Shown here: positions 1 through 11,543 of the stretch, piece by piece | How the letters are laid out: each line of letters starts with the position of its first letter | Position numbering within the stretch: position 1 is the first letter of the stretch | DNA from: Pseudoxanthomonas sp. z9 | GTDB taxonomy: Bacteria > Pseudomonadota > Gammaproteobacteria > Xanthomonadales > Xanthomonadaceae | DNA length: 64,000 nt | Reading direction: 5' to 3' | Assembly: GCF_006542425.1 (NCBI RefSeq) | Contig: NZ_VFID01000013.1 | Span: 30,630-94,629, forward strand | Made by a program: the position numbers and the translations under genes | The notes under the pieces: model-generated | Database searches by the model: none | What the model saw: the letters and a program-made list of their open reading frames with translations, nothing else | What the model was told of the DNA's origin: nothing

Positions 1-1868
<1,868 letters not shown>

Positions 1869-1872
<4 letters not shown>

Positions 1873-3236
1873 AGCGGCTGCCGCTCTCGCTGCTCGCGCA
1901 CTGGGCCGGTGGCGAACTCCACGGCGAGGACGCCGTGGTGGACGCGATGACCCAGGACACCCGCGCCCTGCAGCCGGGCAGCCTGTACGTGGCCCTGCGC
2001 GGCGAGCGTTTCGACGGACACGACTTCGCCTACGACGCGGCCATGCGTGGCGCCGCCGCGGTGCTGGTGGAGCACACCGTCAACGTCGAGCTGCCGCAGA
2101 TCGTGGTGCCCGACAGCCAGCTCGCATTGGCCCGGATCGCCGCCGGCATCCACCAGGATCAGTCTGGCCGCGTGATTGCCATCACCGGCAGCAACGGCAA
2201 GACCTCGGTCAAGACGCTGGTGGTGGCGATCCTGCAGCGCGCCGGCGTGACCTATTTCAACCCGGGCAACCGCAACAACGAGATCGGCCTGCCGCTGGCG
2301 GTCATCGATGCGCCCGACGACGCCGACTTCGCGGTCTACGAAATGGGCGCCGGCCAGCCGGGCGACATCGCCTACCTGACCGACATCGTCGCTCCCGACG
2401 TGGCGCTGGTGAACAACGTCGCCGCCGCGCACCTGGAGCGGATGGGGTCGCTGCTGGGCGTGGCCGAGACCAAGGGCGCGATCTACGACGCCCTGCCGGC
2501 GTCGGGCACCGCCGTGATCAACGCTGACGATGCCTTCGCCGAATACTTCGCCGAGCGGGTCGCCGATCGCCGGATCCTGCGCTTCGGCCTGGAGGCCAGC
2601 GCCGACGTGACCGCGCGCGACGTCCGCACCAATGCGAGCGGTTCGGGTTTCACGCTGGTCGCGCCGCAGGGTGAAGTGGCGGTCGAACTGCACCTGCCCG
2701 GACGCCACAACGTGCTCAACGCCTTGGCCGCCGCTTCGCTGGCGCTGGCCTGCGACGTGTCGCTGGCGACGATCGCCGAGGGCCTGGGCGCGGCGCAGCC
2801 GGTCGCGGGTCGCCAGGTCGCGCGCACGCTGGGCAATGGCGCCGTGCTGATCGACGACAGCTACAACGCCAACCCGGGTTCGCTGGCCGCCGCCATCGAT
2901 GCGCTGGCCGCCGGCGAGGGCGAAGCCTGGCTGGTATTGGGCGACATGCGCGAGCTCGGCGCCGACGCCGAGACGCTGCACGCCGATGCCGGTCGCCGCG
3001 CGCGTACCGCCGGCATCCGTCGTCTCTACACATTGGGTCCGCTCAGCCAGCACGCCGCGCAGGCGTTCGGCGAGGGCGCCCTGCATTTCGAAACACACAA
3101 GACCCTGGCCGATGCGCTGCGCGCCGATCTGCATGCCGGTGTGCGCTGCCTGGTGAAGGGGTCGCGCGGCAGCGCCATGGACAAGATCGTCGCGGCGCTG
3201 CTGGCCGAAGGGGAGGGGAAATCGCATGTTGCTTGA
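1869..3236 (+). CDS. murF: UDP-MurNAc-tripeptide:D-alanyl-D-alanine ligase MurF
   Basis: Mur ligase (455 aa) that adds the D-Ala-D-Ala dipeptide to UDP-MurNAc-tripeptide, the last cytoplasmic step before the lipid stage. The P-loop [10 protein letters not shown] is at about residues 103-112. [24 protein letters not shown] and [11 protein letters not shown] follow in the order expected for MurF. The gene starts inside the murE stop (ATGA) and its end overlaps the mraY start by 11 bases. It uses the D-Ala-D-Ala made by DdlB, encoded further down the same cluster. Confidence 0.96.
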
Positions 3237-4311
3237 GCTCGCACGCTGGCTGCAGAGCCTGGAGAATTTCTTCGGGCTGTTCGGCTATCTGACCTTCCGC
3301 GGCATCCTCGCCGCGCTGACCGCGCTGTTCCTGTCGCTGTGGTGGGGGCCGGCGGTGATCCGCCGCCTGGCGCAGTTCAAGGGCGGCCAGCCGATCCGCC
3401 AGGACGGTCCGCAGACGCATTTCTCCAAGGCCGGCACGCCGACCATGGGCGGTGGCCTGATCCTGATGACCGTGCTGGCGGCGGTGCTGCTGTGGGGCGA
3501 CCTGCGCAACAAGTACGTGTGGACGGTGGTGCTGGTGATGCTGGCGTTCGGCGCCATCGGCTGGTACGACGACTGGATCAAGATCGTCAAGCGCGATCCC
3601 AACGGCCTGAAGTCGCGCTGGAAGTACCTGCTGCAGTCGATTTTCGGCCTGGCCGCCGGCCTGTACCTGTACCTGTACGCCGACGTGCCGGCGGCAACGA
3701 CCTTCTACGTGCCGTTCTTCAAGTCGATCGCGCTGCCGCTGGCCGGCATCGGCTTCGTCGCCATCGCCTATTTCTGGATCGTCGGTTTCTCGAACGCGGT
3801 CAACCTGACCGACGGCCTGGACGGCCTGGCGATCATGCCGACCGTGCTGGTCGCCTGCGCGCTGGGCATCTTCGCCTACGCCTCGGGCAACGCGGTGTTC
3901 TCCAACTATCTGCAGATCCCGCAGGTCCCGGGCGCCGGCGAGCTGGTGATCATCTGCGCGGCCATCGCCGGCGCGGGCCTGGGCTTCCTGTGGTTCAACA
4001 CCTATCCGGCGATGGTGTTCATGGGCGACATCGGAGCGCTGGCGCTGGGCGCCGTGCTGGGCACCATCGCGGTGATCGTGCGCCAGGAACTGGTGCTGGT
4101 GATCATGGGCGGCATCTTCGTCATCGAGACGCTCTCGGTGATGATCCAGGTCGCCTCGTTCAAGCTGACCGGCAAGCGCGTGTTCCGGATGGCGCCGATC
4201 CACCACCACTTCGAACTGAAGGGATGGCCGGAGCCGCGCGTGATCGTGCGCTTCTGGATCATCTCGGTGGTGCTGGTCCTGGTCGGACTGGCCACGTTGA
4301 AGGTGCGCTGA
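3226..4311 (+). CDS. mraY: Phospho-MurNAc-pentapeptide transferase MraY
   Basis: Integral membrane enzyme (361 aa) that moves phospho-MurNAc-pentapeptide onto undecaprenyl phosphate to make lipid I. About ten hydrophobic segments are visible. Family signatures are present: [14 protein letters not shown] [11 protein letters not shown] near residue 70, [11 protein letters not shown] near 192-202 with the catalytic Asp residues, [11 protein letters not shown], and the triple-His motif [12 protein letters not shown] near 325. A purine-rich Shine-Dalgarno stretch (GGGGAGGGGA) lies just before the ATG within the end of murF. The stop shares its last base with the ftsW ATG (TGATG). Confidence 0.97.
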   Translation: MLLELARWLQSLENFFGLFGYLTFRGILAALTALFLSLWWGPAVIRRLAQFKGGQPIRQDGPQTHFSKAGTPTMGGGLILMTVLAAVLLWGDLRNKYVWTVVLVMLAFGAIGWYDDWIKIVKRDPNGLKSRWKYLLQSIFGLAAGLYLYLYADVPAATTFYVPFFKSIALPLAGIGFVAIAYFWIVGFSNAVNLTDGLDGLAIMPTVLVACALGIFAYASGNAVFSNYLQIPQVPGAGELVIICAAIAGAGLGFLWFNTYPAMVFMGDIGALALGAVLGTIAVIVRQELVLVIMGGIFVIETLSVMIQVASFKLTGKRVFRMAPIHHHFELKGWPEPRVIVRFWIISVVLVLVGLATLKVR

Positions 4312-5621
4312 TGAACGACCGCGCCCGCCAGGCGACACGACTGGAGGCCATCGGTGGCCGCTATGACCCGTGGCTGCTGGGCGCGGCGCTGGCGCTCGCC
4401 TCGCTGGGCGTGGTGATGGTCGCGTCGAGCTCGATCTCGCAGACCGCCACGCCGTTCTACTACCTGGTGCGCCACCTGATGTTCCTGGCCGGCGGCCTGG
4501 GCCTGGCGATCTGGGCGATGCGCACCGAACTGAAGACCGTCGAGCACTACAACCAGCTGCTGCTGCTGGGCTGCGTCGGCCTGCTGCTGCTGGTGTTCGT
4601 GCCCGGACTGGGCGTGAGCGTGAAGGGCGCGCACCGCTGGATCAACCTGGGCGTGTCCAACTTCCAGGTGGTCGAGGCGGTCAAGGTGTTCTTCATCGTC
4701 TGGCTGGCCAGTTACCTGGTGCGGTTCCGCGACGAAGTCAACGCGACCTGGATCGCGATGCTCAAGCCGCTGGGCGTGGTGGTGGTGCTGGTGGCCCTGC
4801 TGCTGATGCAGCCGGACTTCGGGTCGTCCTCGCTGCTGCTGGCGATCACCGCCGGCATGCTGGTGCTGGGCGGCGTCAACATGCCGCGCATGTTCGGACC
4901 GGTGCTGGTCGGCCTGCCGGTGCTGGCGGTAATCGCCATCGCCGAGCCCTATCGCATGCGCCGCCTGACCTCGTTCGCCGATCCGTGGGCGGATCCGTTC
5001 GGCTCCGGCTACCAGCTGACCAATGCGCTGATGGCGATCGGCCGAGGCGAATGGTCCGGCATCGGCCTGGGTGGTTCGGTGCTGAAGCTGAACTACCTGC
5101 CGGAAGTGCACACCGACTTCATCTTCTCCGTCATCGGCGAGGAACTCGGCTTCGCCGGCATCTGCCTGGTCATCGGCCTGTACGCGCTGCTGGTCGGCCG
5201 CGCGTTCTGGGTGGGCCTGCGCTGCGTCGAGATGCGCCGCCACTTCGCCGGCTACTGCGCGTTCGGCATCGCCCTGTGGATCGGCCTGCAGAGCTTCGTT
5301 TCGATGGGCGTGAACCTGGGCCTGCTGCCGACCAAGGGATTGACCCTGCCGCTGATCTCCTCCGGCGGCTCCAGCGTGCTGATGACCTGCGCGGCGATGG
5401 GCCTGCTGCTGCGGGTGTCCTACGAACTGGATCGCGCCCAGCGGCAGGTCGCGCTGCGTGGCGAACTACAGGCGGGCGTGGACACGGCACCGCCCGTTTC
5501 CGATTCCCCTGCGGCCGCCCCGGCGGCGCCTGCACCCGCCGCGACGCCCGCGCCGGCGGCCGTGCGCGGCACCAGCCGCCTGCGCCAGCGCATCGAACCC
5601 ATTTTCGGGAGGACCGCATGA
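4311..5621 (+). CDS. ftsW: Septal peptidoglycan polymerase FtsW (SEDS family)
   Basis: Polytopic SEDS glycosyltransferase (436 aa) that polymerises lipid II at the septum with FtsI. About ten membrane segments are visible. The SEDS hallmarks include [19 protein letters not shown] with the conserved Asp, [20 protein letters not shown] with IGEELGF, and [19 protein letters not shown]. The chosen ATG at 4311 overlaps the mraY stop as TGATG. The frame is open far upstream but that stretch is only the antiparallel reading of mraY. A Pro/Ala-rich cytoplasmic tail of about 50 residues precedes the stop, which overlaps the murG ATG (ATGA). Confidence 0.96.
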   Translation: MNDRARQATRLEAIGGRYDPWLLGAALALASLGVVMVASSSISQTATPFYYLVRHLMFLAGGLGLAIWAMRTELKTVEHYNQLLLLGCVGLLLLVFVPGLGVSVKGAHRWINLGVSNFQVVEAVKVFFIVWLASYLVRFRDEVNATWIAMLKPLGVVVVLVALLLMQPDFGSSSLLLAITAGMLVLGGVNMPRMFGPVLVGLPVLAVIAIAEPYRMRRLTSFADPWADPFGSGYQLTNALMAIGRGEWSGIGLGGSVLKLNYLPEVHTDFIFSVIGEELGFAGICLVIGLYALLVGRAFWVGLRCVEMRRHFAGYCAFGIALWIGLQSFVSMGVNLGLLPTKGLTLPLISSGGSSVLMTCAAMGLLLRVSYELDRAQRQVALRGELQAGVDTAPPVSDSPAAAPAAPAPAATPAPAAVRGTSRLRQRIEPIFGRTA

Positions 5622-6703
5622 CCGCGTCGGTCCAGCCCGTGATGATCCTCGCCGGCGGTACCGGCGGGCATATCTTCCCCGCGCTGGCGGTGGCGAAGGT
5701 GTTGCGCGCGCGTGGCGTGCCGGTGACCTGGCTGGGTGCCGACGGCGCGATGGAAACCCGGCTGGTGCCGCCGCACGGCATTCCGCTGGATACGCTTCCG
5801 ATCTCCGCCCTGCGCGGCAAGGGCAAGCTGGCGCTGTTGGGCGCCCCGCTGCGCGTGGGTCGTGCGATTGCCCGCGCGATGGGCCTGCTGCGCGCGCGCC
5901 GTCCGCGCGCGGTGGTCAGCTTCGGCGGTTTCGCCGCCGGTCCCGGCGGCATGGCCGCGCGGCTGTCCGGCAAGCCCCTGCTGGTGCACGAACAGAATCG
6001 CGCGCCCGGTTTCACCAATCGCGTGCTGGCGCGCTTCTCGCGCCGCGTGCTGACCGGTTTCCCGGGCAGCTTCGCCCATGGCGAGGAATACGTCGGCAAT
6101 CCGGTGCGCGAAGAGATCGCCGCCATCGCACCGCCCGCGCAGCGCATGGGCGGGCGCGAAGGGCCCCTGCGCCTGCTGGTGCTGGGCGGCAGCCAAGGCG
6201 CGCGCGCGCTCAACCAGTCGGTGCCGCGCGCGGTGGCGATGCTGGGCGCGGAAATGCCGGTCGAGATTCGCCACCAGTGCGGCGAGAAGCTGCGCGAGGA
6301 AGCGGTCAAGGCCTATACCGATGCCGGCGTGCCGGCCAGCGTGGAAGCCTTCATCACCGACATGGCCGCCGCCTATGGCTGGGCGGACCTGGTGGTGTGC
6401 CGCGCCGGCGCGTCCACCCTGGCCGAAGTCTGCGCGGTGGGCGTGGGCAGCGTGCTGGTGCCGTTCCCGCAGGCGGTGGATGACCACCAGACCCGCAACG
6501 CCGAATTCCTGGTCGAGCGCGACGCCGCGATCCTGCTGAAGCAGGACGCCTATCTGGCCGAGCGCCTGCATGGCGTGCTGAGCGATCTCGCCCAGCACCC
6601 GGACAAAAGAAAAGCCATGGCCGAGGCCGCGCGCGGCCTGGCCAAGACCGATGCGGCCGACCGCATCGCCGACATCATTCTGGAGGAAAGCCGTGATTCG
6701 TGA
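5618..6703 (+). CDS. murG: Lipid II synthase MurG (GT28 N-acetylglucosaminyltransferase)
   Basis: Peripheral inner-membrane glycosyltransferase (361 aa) that adds GlcNAc to lipid I to give lipid II. The N-terminal glycine-rich loop [14 protein letters not shown] is at about residues 12-25. [33 protein letters not shown], the second glycine loop [11 protein letters not shown] near 188-198, and [14 protein letters not shown] near 283 are all in place. The start overlaps the ftsW stop (ATGA). The last three codons and the stop lie in the left arm of a dispersed repeat that fills the gap to murC, so the extreme C-terminus may be repeat-derived. Confidence 0.96.
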   Translation: MTASVQPVMILAGGTGGHIFPALAVAKVLRARGVPVTWLGADGAMETRLVPPHGIPLDTLPISALRGKGKLALLGAPLRVGRAIARAMGLLRARRPRAVVSFGGFAAGPGGMAARLSGKPLLVHEQNRAPGFTNRVLARFSRRVLTGFPGSFAHGEEYVGNPVREEIAAIAPPAQRMGGREGPLRLLVLGGSQGARALNQSVPRAVAMLGAEMPVEIRHQCGEKLREEAVKAYTDAGVPASVEAFITDMAAAYGWADLVVCRAGASTLAEVCAVGVGSVLVPFPQAVDDHQTRNAEFLVERDAAILLKQDAYLAERLHGVLSDLAQHPDKRKAMAEAARGLAKTDAADRIADIILEESRDS

Positions 6704-6800
6704 TTGGGCAATGGAGATTCGCAACAGCAACGCCACCGGCCAGGGCCGGCGGCGCGCGCAGGCGTGCACGAATCCCCAATCCCCGATCCCCAATCCCGGC
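6693..6800. repeat. Family B dispersed repeat at murG/murC
   Basis: Imperfect inverted arms bracket about 45 bases: left arm about 6693-6722 (GATT-containing units, overlapping the murG stop) and right arm about 6769-6800, made of CCCCAAT/CCCCGAT units. The same type of arm occurs at ftsQ/ftsA and ftsA/ftsZ. The copy breaks the otherwise gapless run of overlapping dcw genes. The left arm is degraded, so the exact limits are uncertain. Confidence 0.65.
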
Positions 6801-6814
6801 ACCGGAGGCGCCGC

Positions 6815-8284
6815 ATGATGGCCGCCGCACGTGAACGCCGCCTGCAGCACACCGGCAACCTGGCGCGCGAGTTCCGTCGCGTCCACTTCGTGGGCATCGG
6901 CGGTTCCGGCATGAGCGGCATCGCCGAGGTGCTGTGCACGCTGGGCTATGAAGTCTCCGGTTCGGACAACGCCGACAATGCGGCGACCCGCCGGCTGGCC
7001 TCGCTGGGCGCGCGGGTGATGCGTGGCCACAACGCCTCCAACGTGCTTGGCACCGACTGCGTGGTCGTGTCCAGCGCGATCAAGCACGACAACCCCGAAT
7101 TGATGGAAGCGCGTTCGCAGCGCATCCCGATCGTGCCGCGCGCGGCGATGCTGGCGGAACTGATGCGTTTCCGCCGTGGCATCGCGGTGGCCGGCACGCA
7201 CGGCAAGACCACCACCACCAGCCTGACCGCGGCGGTGCTGAGCGAGGGCGGGCTGGATCCGACCTTCGTCATCGGTGGCCAATTGCTGGCCGCCGGCGCC
7301 AACGCCAAGCTGGGCGATGGCCAGTGGCTGGTGGCCGAGGCCGACGAGAGCGATGGCAGCTTCCTGCGCCTGAACCCGCTGATCTCGATCGTCACCAACA
7401 TCGACGCGGATCACCTGGAGAACTACGGCAACGATTTCGAACGGGTCAAGGCCGCGTTCGCGGAATTCCTCCAGCGCCTGCCGTTCTACGGCCTGGCGGT
7501 GCTGTGCATCGACGACGCCGAAGTGGCCGCGTTGGCCGCGGAGACGCCGCGCCACGTGATGACCTACGGCTTCGCCGACAACGCCGACGTGCGCGCCGAG
7601 GACGTGGAGCAGGAAGCCGGGCGCATGCGCTTCACCCTGCGCCTGCCCGAGGACGTCAGCATCCCGGTGACGCTGGCCCTGCCTGGCCGCCACAACGTAC
7701 AGAACGCGCTGGCCGCCGCCGCCGTTGGCTGGCAGCTCGGCGTGTCGCCGGAGAACATCGCCGCCGCGCTGGAGAAGTTCGCCGGCATCGGGCGCCGCTT
7801 CAACGATCTGGGCGAGGTCGCCACGGCCGCCGGCGCGCGCGTGCGCCTGGTGGACGACTACGGCCATCACCCGAAGGAACTGGCCGCGGTGTTCGCCGCG
7901 GCGCGTGGAGGCTGGCCGGACAAGCGCCTGGTGGTCGCGTTCCAGCCGCACCGCTACAGCCGTACCCGGGACCAGTTCGATGCCTTCGCAGCGGTGCTGT
8001 CGGAAGCCGACGCGCTGGTGCTGAGCGAGGTGTATCCGGCCGGCGAGGCGCCGATCGCCGGCGCCGACGCCAAGTCGCTGGCGCGCGCCATCCGCGCGCG
8101 CGGCCGCAACGAGCCGGTGGTGGTCAGCCAGGTCGCCGACCTGATCGAGGTGCTGCCGGACGTGCTGCGTGATGGCGACCTGCTGCTGCTAATGGGCGCC
8201 GGCGACATCGGCCACATCTCCCAGCAGATCGCGGCGCACGGTTTCGTGGATCCCAACGGCGCGAAGGCGCAACAACACTCATGA
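6815..8284 (+). CDS. murC: UDP-N-acetylmuramate:L-alanine ligase MurC
   Basis: Mur ligase (489 aa from the chosen start) that attaches the first amino acid, L-Ala, to UDP-MurNAc. The Rossmann-like [14 protein letters not shown] is at about residues 27-40, the P-loop [10 protein letters not shown] at about 127-136, and [21 protein letters not shown] and DDYGHHPKE follow as expected for MurC. The start at 6815 is preferred because a GGAGG lies 8 bases upstream; the ATG at 6818 is equally plausible. The frame is open back to 6704, but that extension only translates the family B repeat and does not resemble MurC. Its end overlaps ddlB by 4 bases. Confidence 0.96.
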   Translation: MMAAARERRLQHTGNLAREFRRVHFVGIGGSGMSGIAEVLCTLGYEVSGSDNADNAATRRLASLGARVMRGHNASNVLGTDCVVVSSAIKHDNPELMEARSQRIPIVPRAAMLAELMRFRRGIAVAGTHGKTTTTSLTAAVLSEGGLDPTFVIGGQLLAAGANAKLGDGQWLVAEADESDGSFLRLNPLISIVTNIDADHLENYGNDFERVKAAFAEFLQRLPFYGLAVLCIDDAEVAALAAETPRHVMTYGFADNADVRAEDVEQEAGRMRFTLRLPEDVSIPVTLALPGRHNVQNALAAAAVGWQLGVSPENIAAALEKFAGIGRRFNDLGEVATAAGARVRLVDDYGHHPKELAAVFAAARGGWPDKRLVVAFQPHRYSRTRDQFDAFAAVLSEADALVLSEVYPAGEAPIAGADAKSLARAIRARGRNEPVVVSQVADLIEVLPDVLRDGDLLLLMGAGDIGHISQQIAAHGFVDPNGAKAQQHS

Positions 8285-9246
8285 GCAAGTTTTCGTTCCC
8301 GCCAAAGCGCGTCACCGATCCGGCCCGTTTCGGCCGCGTCGCCGTGCTGCTGGGCGGTACCTCCAGCGAGGCCGAGGTTTCGCGCGACTCCGGTCGCAAT
8401 GTGCTGGACGCGCTGCGCGCGCGCGGCGTGGATGCCACCGCCGTGGACGGCATTCCCGCCCTGGCCGAGGCGCTGGTGCAGCGCCGCTTCGATCGCGTCT
8501 TCAACATCCTGCATGGCCACAAGGGTGGCGGCGAGGACGGCGTGGTGCAGGGCCTGATGGAAGCCTTCGGCATGCCGTACACCGGTTCGCCGGTGCTCGG
8601 CTCGGCCCTGAGCATGGACAAGGTGCGCACCAAGCAGGTCTGGCTGTCGCTGGGCCTGCCGACGCCGCGCTATGTGCGCCTGCTGAAGGGCGACGACGTG
8701 CACGCCGCGGCCCGCGAGCTGGGCCTGCCGGTGATCGTCAAGCCGGCCAACGAGGGTTCCAGCGTGGGCGTGACCCGGGTCTTCCAGGACAGCGATCTGG
8801 ATGCCGCCGTGGAGCTGGCCATCCGCTACGACGGCGAACTGCTGATGGAGCAGTTGATCGAAGGTGACGAACTGACGGTGGGTATCCTGGGCGGAGTCGC
8901 GCTGCCGTCGATCCGGATCGTGCCCAAGGGGCAGTGGTACGACTACCACGCCAAGTACGTGGCCGAGGACACCCAGTACCTGTGCCCCGGCCTGGAAGGC
9001 GACGACGAGACCGAAATCCGCCGCATCGCGCTGGCCGCATTCCAGTCGGCGGGCTGCCGTGGCTGGGGCCGCGTCGACGTGATGCGCGATCGCGCCAGCG
9101 GTCGCTTCTACCTGCTGGAAGTGAACACCGCGCCGGGCATGACCAGCCATTCGCTGGTGCCCAAGGCCGCCGGCCAGGCAGGACTGGATTTCGCGGAGCT
9201 GTGCTGGCGCATCCTGGAACAGACGCTGCCGGAGGTGGACGGCTGA
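8281..9246 (+). CDS. ddlB: D-alanine:D-alanine ligase DdlB
   Basis: ATP-grasp ligase (321 aa) that makes the D-Ala-D-Ala dipeptide used by Mur[18 protein letters not shown] near the N-terminus, HGKGGEDG-like [14 protein letters not shown], the GSSVGVTRV nucleotide-binding loop, and [19 protein letters not shown] with metal ligands at the C-terminal end are all recognisable. Its position between murC and ftsQ is the usual dcw position of ddlB. The start overlaps the murC stop (ATGA) and the stop shares a base with the ftsQ ATG. Confidence 0.96.
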   Translation: MSKFSFPPKRVTDPARFGRVAVLLGGTSSEAEVSRDSGRNVLDALRARGVDATAVDGIPALAEALVQRRFDRVFNILHGHKGGGEDGVVQGLMEAFGMPYTGSPVLGSALSMDKVRTKQVWLSLGLPTPRYVRLLKGDDVHAAARELGLPVIVKPANEGSSVGVTRVFQDSDLDAAVELAIRYDGELLMEQLIEGDELTVGILGGVALPSIRIVPKGQWYDYHAKYVAEDTQYLCPGLEGDDETEIRRIALAAFQSAGCRGWGRVDVMRDRASGRFYLLEVNTAPGMTSHSLVPKAAGQAGLDFAELCWRILEQTLPEVDG

Positions 9247-10085
9247 TGAACGCCGTGCTGCGCATCCTCGCCTGGCTGCTGGCCGTCGCGCTCGTCGCGC
9301 TGCCGGTGGTGGCGGTGGTCAACGGCTGGATCGGCGCCGATCGCTGGCCGCTGACCCGGTTGCGCGTGCACGGCGAGTTCGAGCGCGTGGATCCGGCGCA
9401 ACTGCGCGCGGTGGTGCTGCCGTACGCCAGGCACGGCTTCTTCGCGGTGCGGTTGCAGGAAGCGCAGGACGCGGTGGAACGACTGCCCTGGGTCGAGCGC
9501 GCGGAAGTGCGCAAGCGCTGGCCCGACGTGATGGAGATCAGCATCGTCGAGCATCGGCCGTTCGCGCGCTGGGGCAAGGATCGCCTGCTGTCCGAGCATG
9601 GCCGTCTGTTCCCGACGCCGAAGGCGCTGCAGGACCTGAAGCTGCCGCAGCTCGGCGGGCCGGATTCGCAGGTCAAGGAAGTGGTTTCGCTGTACAACGA
9701 AGCCCGCCAGTTGTTCGCGCCGCTCGGCTTGGCCGTGGAAACGCTGACCATGGATCGGCGCGGCAGCTGGACGCTCACCCTGGGCAACGGCACCGAAGTG
9801 GTGATCGGACGCGCCGACGCCCGTCCGCGCCTGAGCCGTTTCGTGCGCATGCTCCCGCAGATCCTCGCGCGCCAAGGACAGCCGCTGCTGCGAGCCGACC
9901 TGCGCTACACCAATGGTTTCGCGCTCAGCTGGGGAGCGGTGAAGCCGGCGGTCGGGAATCGGGAATCGGGAATCGAAGCAGCGATCTCCGGCTCTCCACC
10001 CACCGTCGCGAGCATCGTTCCCGATCCTGGAGCGCTTCCCTCCATTCCCCATTCCCCATTCCCCATTCCCGGTCTCGCAACATGA
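9246..10085 (+). CDS. ftsQ: Cell division protein FtsQ with a repeat-derived C-terminal tail
   Basis: Bitopic divisome protein (279 aa) that links FtsB/FtsL to the early ring. A short cytoplasmic start and one transmembrane segment (about residues 5-25) precede the periplasmic POTRA region (LTRLRVHGEFERVDPAQLRAVV and onward) and the FtsQ beta domain (GNGTEVVIGR, RFVRMLPQIL). The conserved domain ends near DLRYTNGFALSW, about residue 226. From about residue 235 to the stop the protein is encoded by a family B repeat: the tail reads VGNRESGIE at its start and PHSPFPIPG at its end. The stop overlaps the ftsA ATG (ATGA), so the junction is still coupled. Confidence 0.93.
   Translation: MNAVLRILAWLLAVALVALPVVAVVNGWIGADRWPLTRLRVHGEFERVDPAQLRAVVLPYARHGFFAVRLQEAQDAVERLPWVERAEVRKRWPDVMEISIVEHRPFARWGKDRLLSEHGRLFPTPKALQDLKLPQLGGPDSQVKEVVSLYNEARQLFAPLGLAVETLTMDRRGSWTLTLGNGTEVVIGRADARPRLSRFVRMLPQILARQGQPLLRADLRYTNGFALSWGAVKPAVGNRESGIEAAISGSPPTVASIVPDPGALPSIPHSPFPIPGLAT
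9951..10073. repeat. Family B dispersed repeat inside the 3' end of ftsQ
   Basis: The left arm (9951-9976) contains three GGGAATC units and the right arm (10041-10073) contains four ATTCCCC/ATTCCCG units. The arms are complementary and bracket about 64 bases. This is the clearest copy of the family in the window. The whole element is in frame with ftsQ. Confidence 0.85.
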
Positions 10086-11317
10086 ATCGCAAGGGCGACA
10101 AATCGCTGATCGTCGGTCTCGACATCGGCACCTCCAAGGTCACCGCACTGGTGGGCGAGTACGCCCCCGGCAATCCGATCGAAGTGATCGGCATCGGCTC
10201 GCATGAATCGCGCGGGCTGAAGCGGGGCGTGGTGGTCGACATCGAATCGACCGTGCAGTCGATCCAGCGCGCGGTCGAGGAAGCCGAGCTGATGGCCGGT
10301 TGCGAGATCCGGTCGGTCTACGCCTCGATTTCCGGCAACCACGTGCAGTGCCGCAATTCGCCGGGCATCGTGCCGATCCGCGACGGCGAGGTGACCTGGG
10401 GCGACCTGGACCGCGTGCTGGAAGCGGCCAAGGCGGTGGCGATTCCCGCCGACCAGAAAATCCTCCATGCCATCCCGCGTGAGTACAAGCTGGACAACTC
10501 GCAGGAAGGCATCCGCAATCCGGTCGGCATGACCGGCGTGCGCCTGGAAGTGGACGCGCACCTGGTGTTCTGCGCGCAGTCGGCCGCGGCCAACATCAGC
10601 AAGTGCGTGCAGCGCTGCGGCCTGCAGATCGACGACCTGATCTTCTCGTCGCTGGCCTCCAGCGTGGCCGTGCTGACCAGCGACGAGCGCGAGCTCGGCG
10701 TGGTGCTGGTCGACCTGGGCGCGGGCACCACCGACCTGGCGGTGTTCATGCAGGGCGCGATCTGCCACACCGCCTCGTTGCCGATTGCCGGCGACCAGGT
10801 CACCAACGACATCGCGCACATGCTGCGCACGCCGACCCCGGAAGCCGAGCAGATCAAGGTGCGCTATGCCTGCGCGCTGGCCCAGCTGGCCACCGCCGAG
10901 GAAAGCATCCAGGTGCCGAGCGTGGGCGACCGTCCGCCGCGCCGCCTGCCGCGCCACTCGCTGGCCCAGGCGGTGCAGCAGCGCTACGAGGAAATCTTCG
11001 AGATGGTCCAGGCCGAACTGCGCCGCTCCGGCTTCGAGGAGCGCGTGCGCGCGGGCATGGTCCTGACCGGCGGCGCTTCCAAGATGGAAGGCGTGGTCGA
11101 ACTGGCCGAGGAAATGCTGCAGATGCCGGTGCGCGTGGGCATCCCGCAACACGTCACCGGCCTGGGCGAAGTCGTCGGCAACCCGGTCCACGCCACCGGC
11201 GTGGGCCTGCTGCTGATGGGCAGCCAGATCGAACACCCGCGTCGGCCGTCCCTGCCCACGGGCAAGGCGGGCAGCTGGTTCAAGAAGATCCAGAACTGGT
11301 ATCGCGGTGAGTTCTGA
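10082..11317 (+). CDS. ftsA: Cell division protein FtsA (actin-like membrane tether for FtsZ)
   Basis: Actin-fold ATPase (411 aa) that anchors FtsZ to the membrane and recruits later division proteins. GLDIGTSKV near residues 13-21 is the first phosphate loop, VLVDLGAGTTDLAVF the second, and VLTGGASKMEGV the adenosine-binding segment. The C-terminal amphipathic membrane-targeting helix is visible as SWFKKIQNWYRGEF. The start overlaps the ftsQ stop. Length matches the family. Confidence 0.97.
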   Translation: MNRKGDKSLIVGLDIGTSKVTALVGEYAPGNPIEVIGIGSHESRGLKRGVVVDIESTVQSIQRAVEEAELMAGCEIRSVYASISGNHVQCRNSPGIVPIRDGEVTWGDLDRVLEAAKAVAIPADQKILHAIPREYKLDNSQEGIRNPVGMTGVRLEVDAHLVFCAQSAAANISKCVQRCGLQIDDLIFSSLASSVAVLTSDERELGVVLVDLGAGTTDLAVFMQGAICHTASLPIAGDQVTNDIAHMLRTPTPEAEQIKVRYACALAQLATAEESIQVPSVGDRPPRRLPRHSLAQAVQQRYEEIFEMVQAELRRSGFEERVRAGMVLTGGASKMEGVVELAEEMLQMPVRVGIPQHVTGLGEVVGNPVHATGVGLLLMGSQIEHPRRPSLPTGKAGSWFKKIQNWYRGEF

Positions 11318-11321
11318 CGAC

Positions 11322-11520
11322 CGCGAATCGGGAATAGGGAATCGATAGTCGTGGAAGCAAAAGCAGGACAGCGGCAGGTTGGAAAGAAGCAAGGCGCGGC
11401 AGGCAGGTAGAGACGTAGTTCATTGGCGGTACGCAACACCACTTAAAACACAACAACTCGCCGGAAACGGCATGGGTACAGGGAAAGCACTTTCGGTTCC
11501 CGATTCCCCATTCCCGGTTA
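11322..11520. repeat. Family B dispersed repeat between ftsA and ftsZ
   Basis: Left arm 11322-11344 (GAATCGGGAATAGGGAATCG) and right arm 11492-11520 (TTCCCGATTCCCCATTCCC) are complementary and bracket about 150 bases. Together they fill nearly all of the 226-base gap between ftsA and ftsZ. The enclosed sequence contains no gene-like frame. The right arm ends about 24 bases before the ftsZ ATG. Confidence 0.75.
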
Positions 11521-11543
11521 CCGGCCCAAAGAGGACAACGGAC

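Noticed and set aside
6704..6814. Extended MurC N-terminus starting at 6704
   Set aside because: The extra 37 codons translate the dispersed repeat, and a good GGAGG lies in front of the ATG at 6815.
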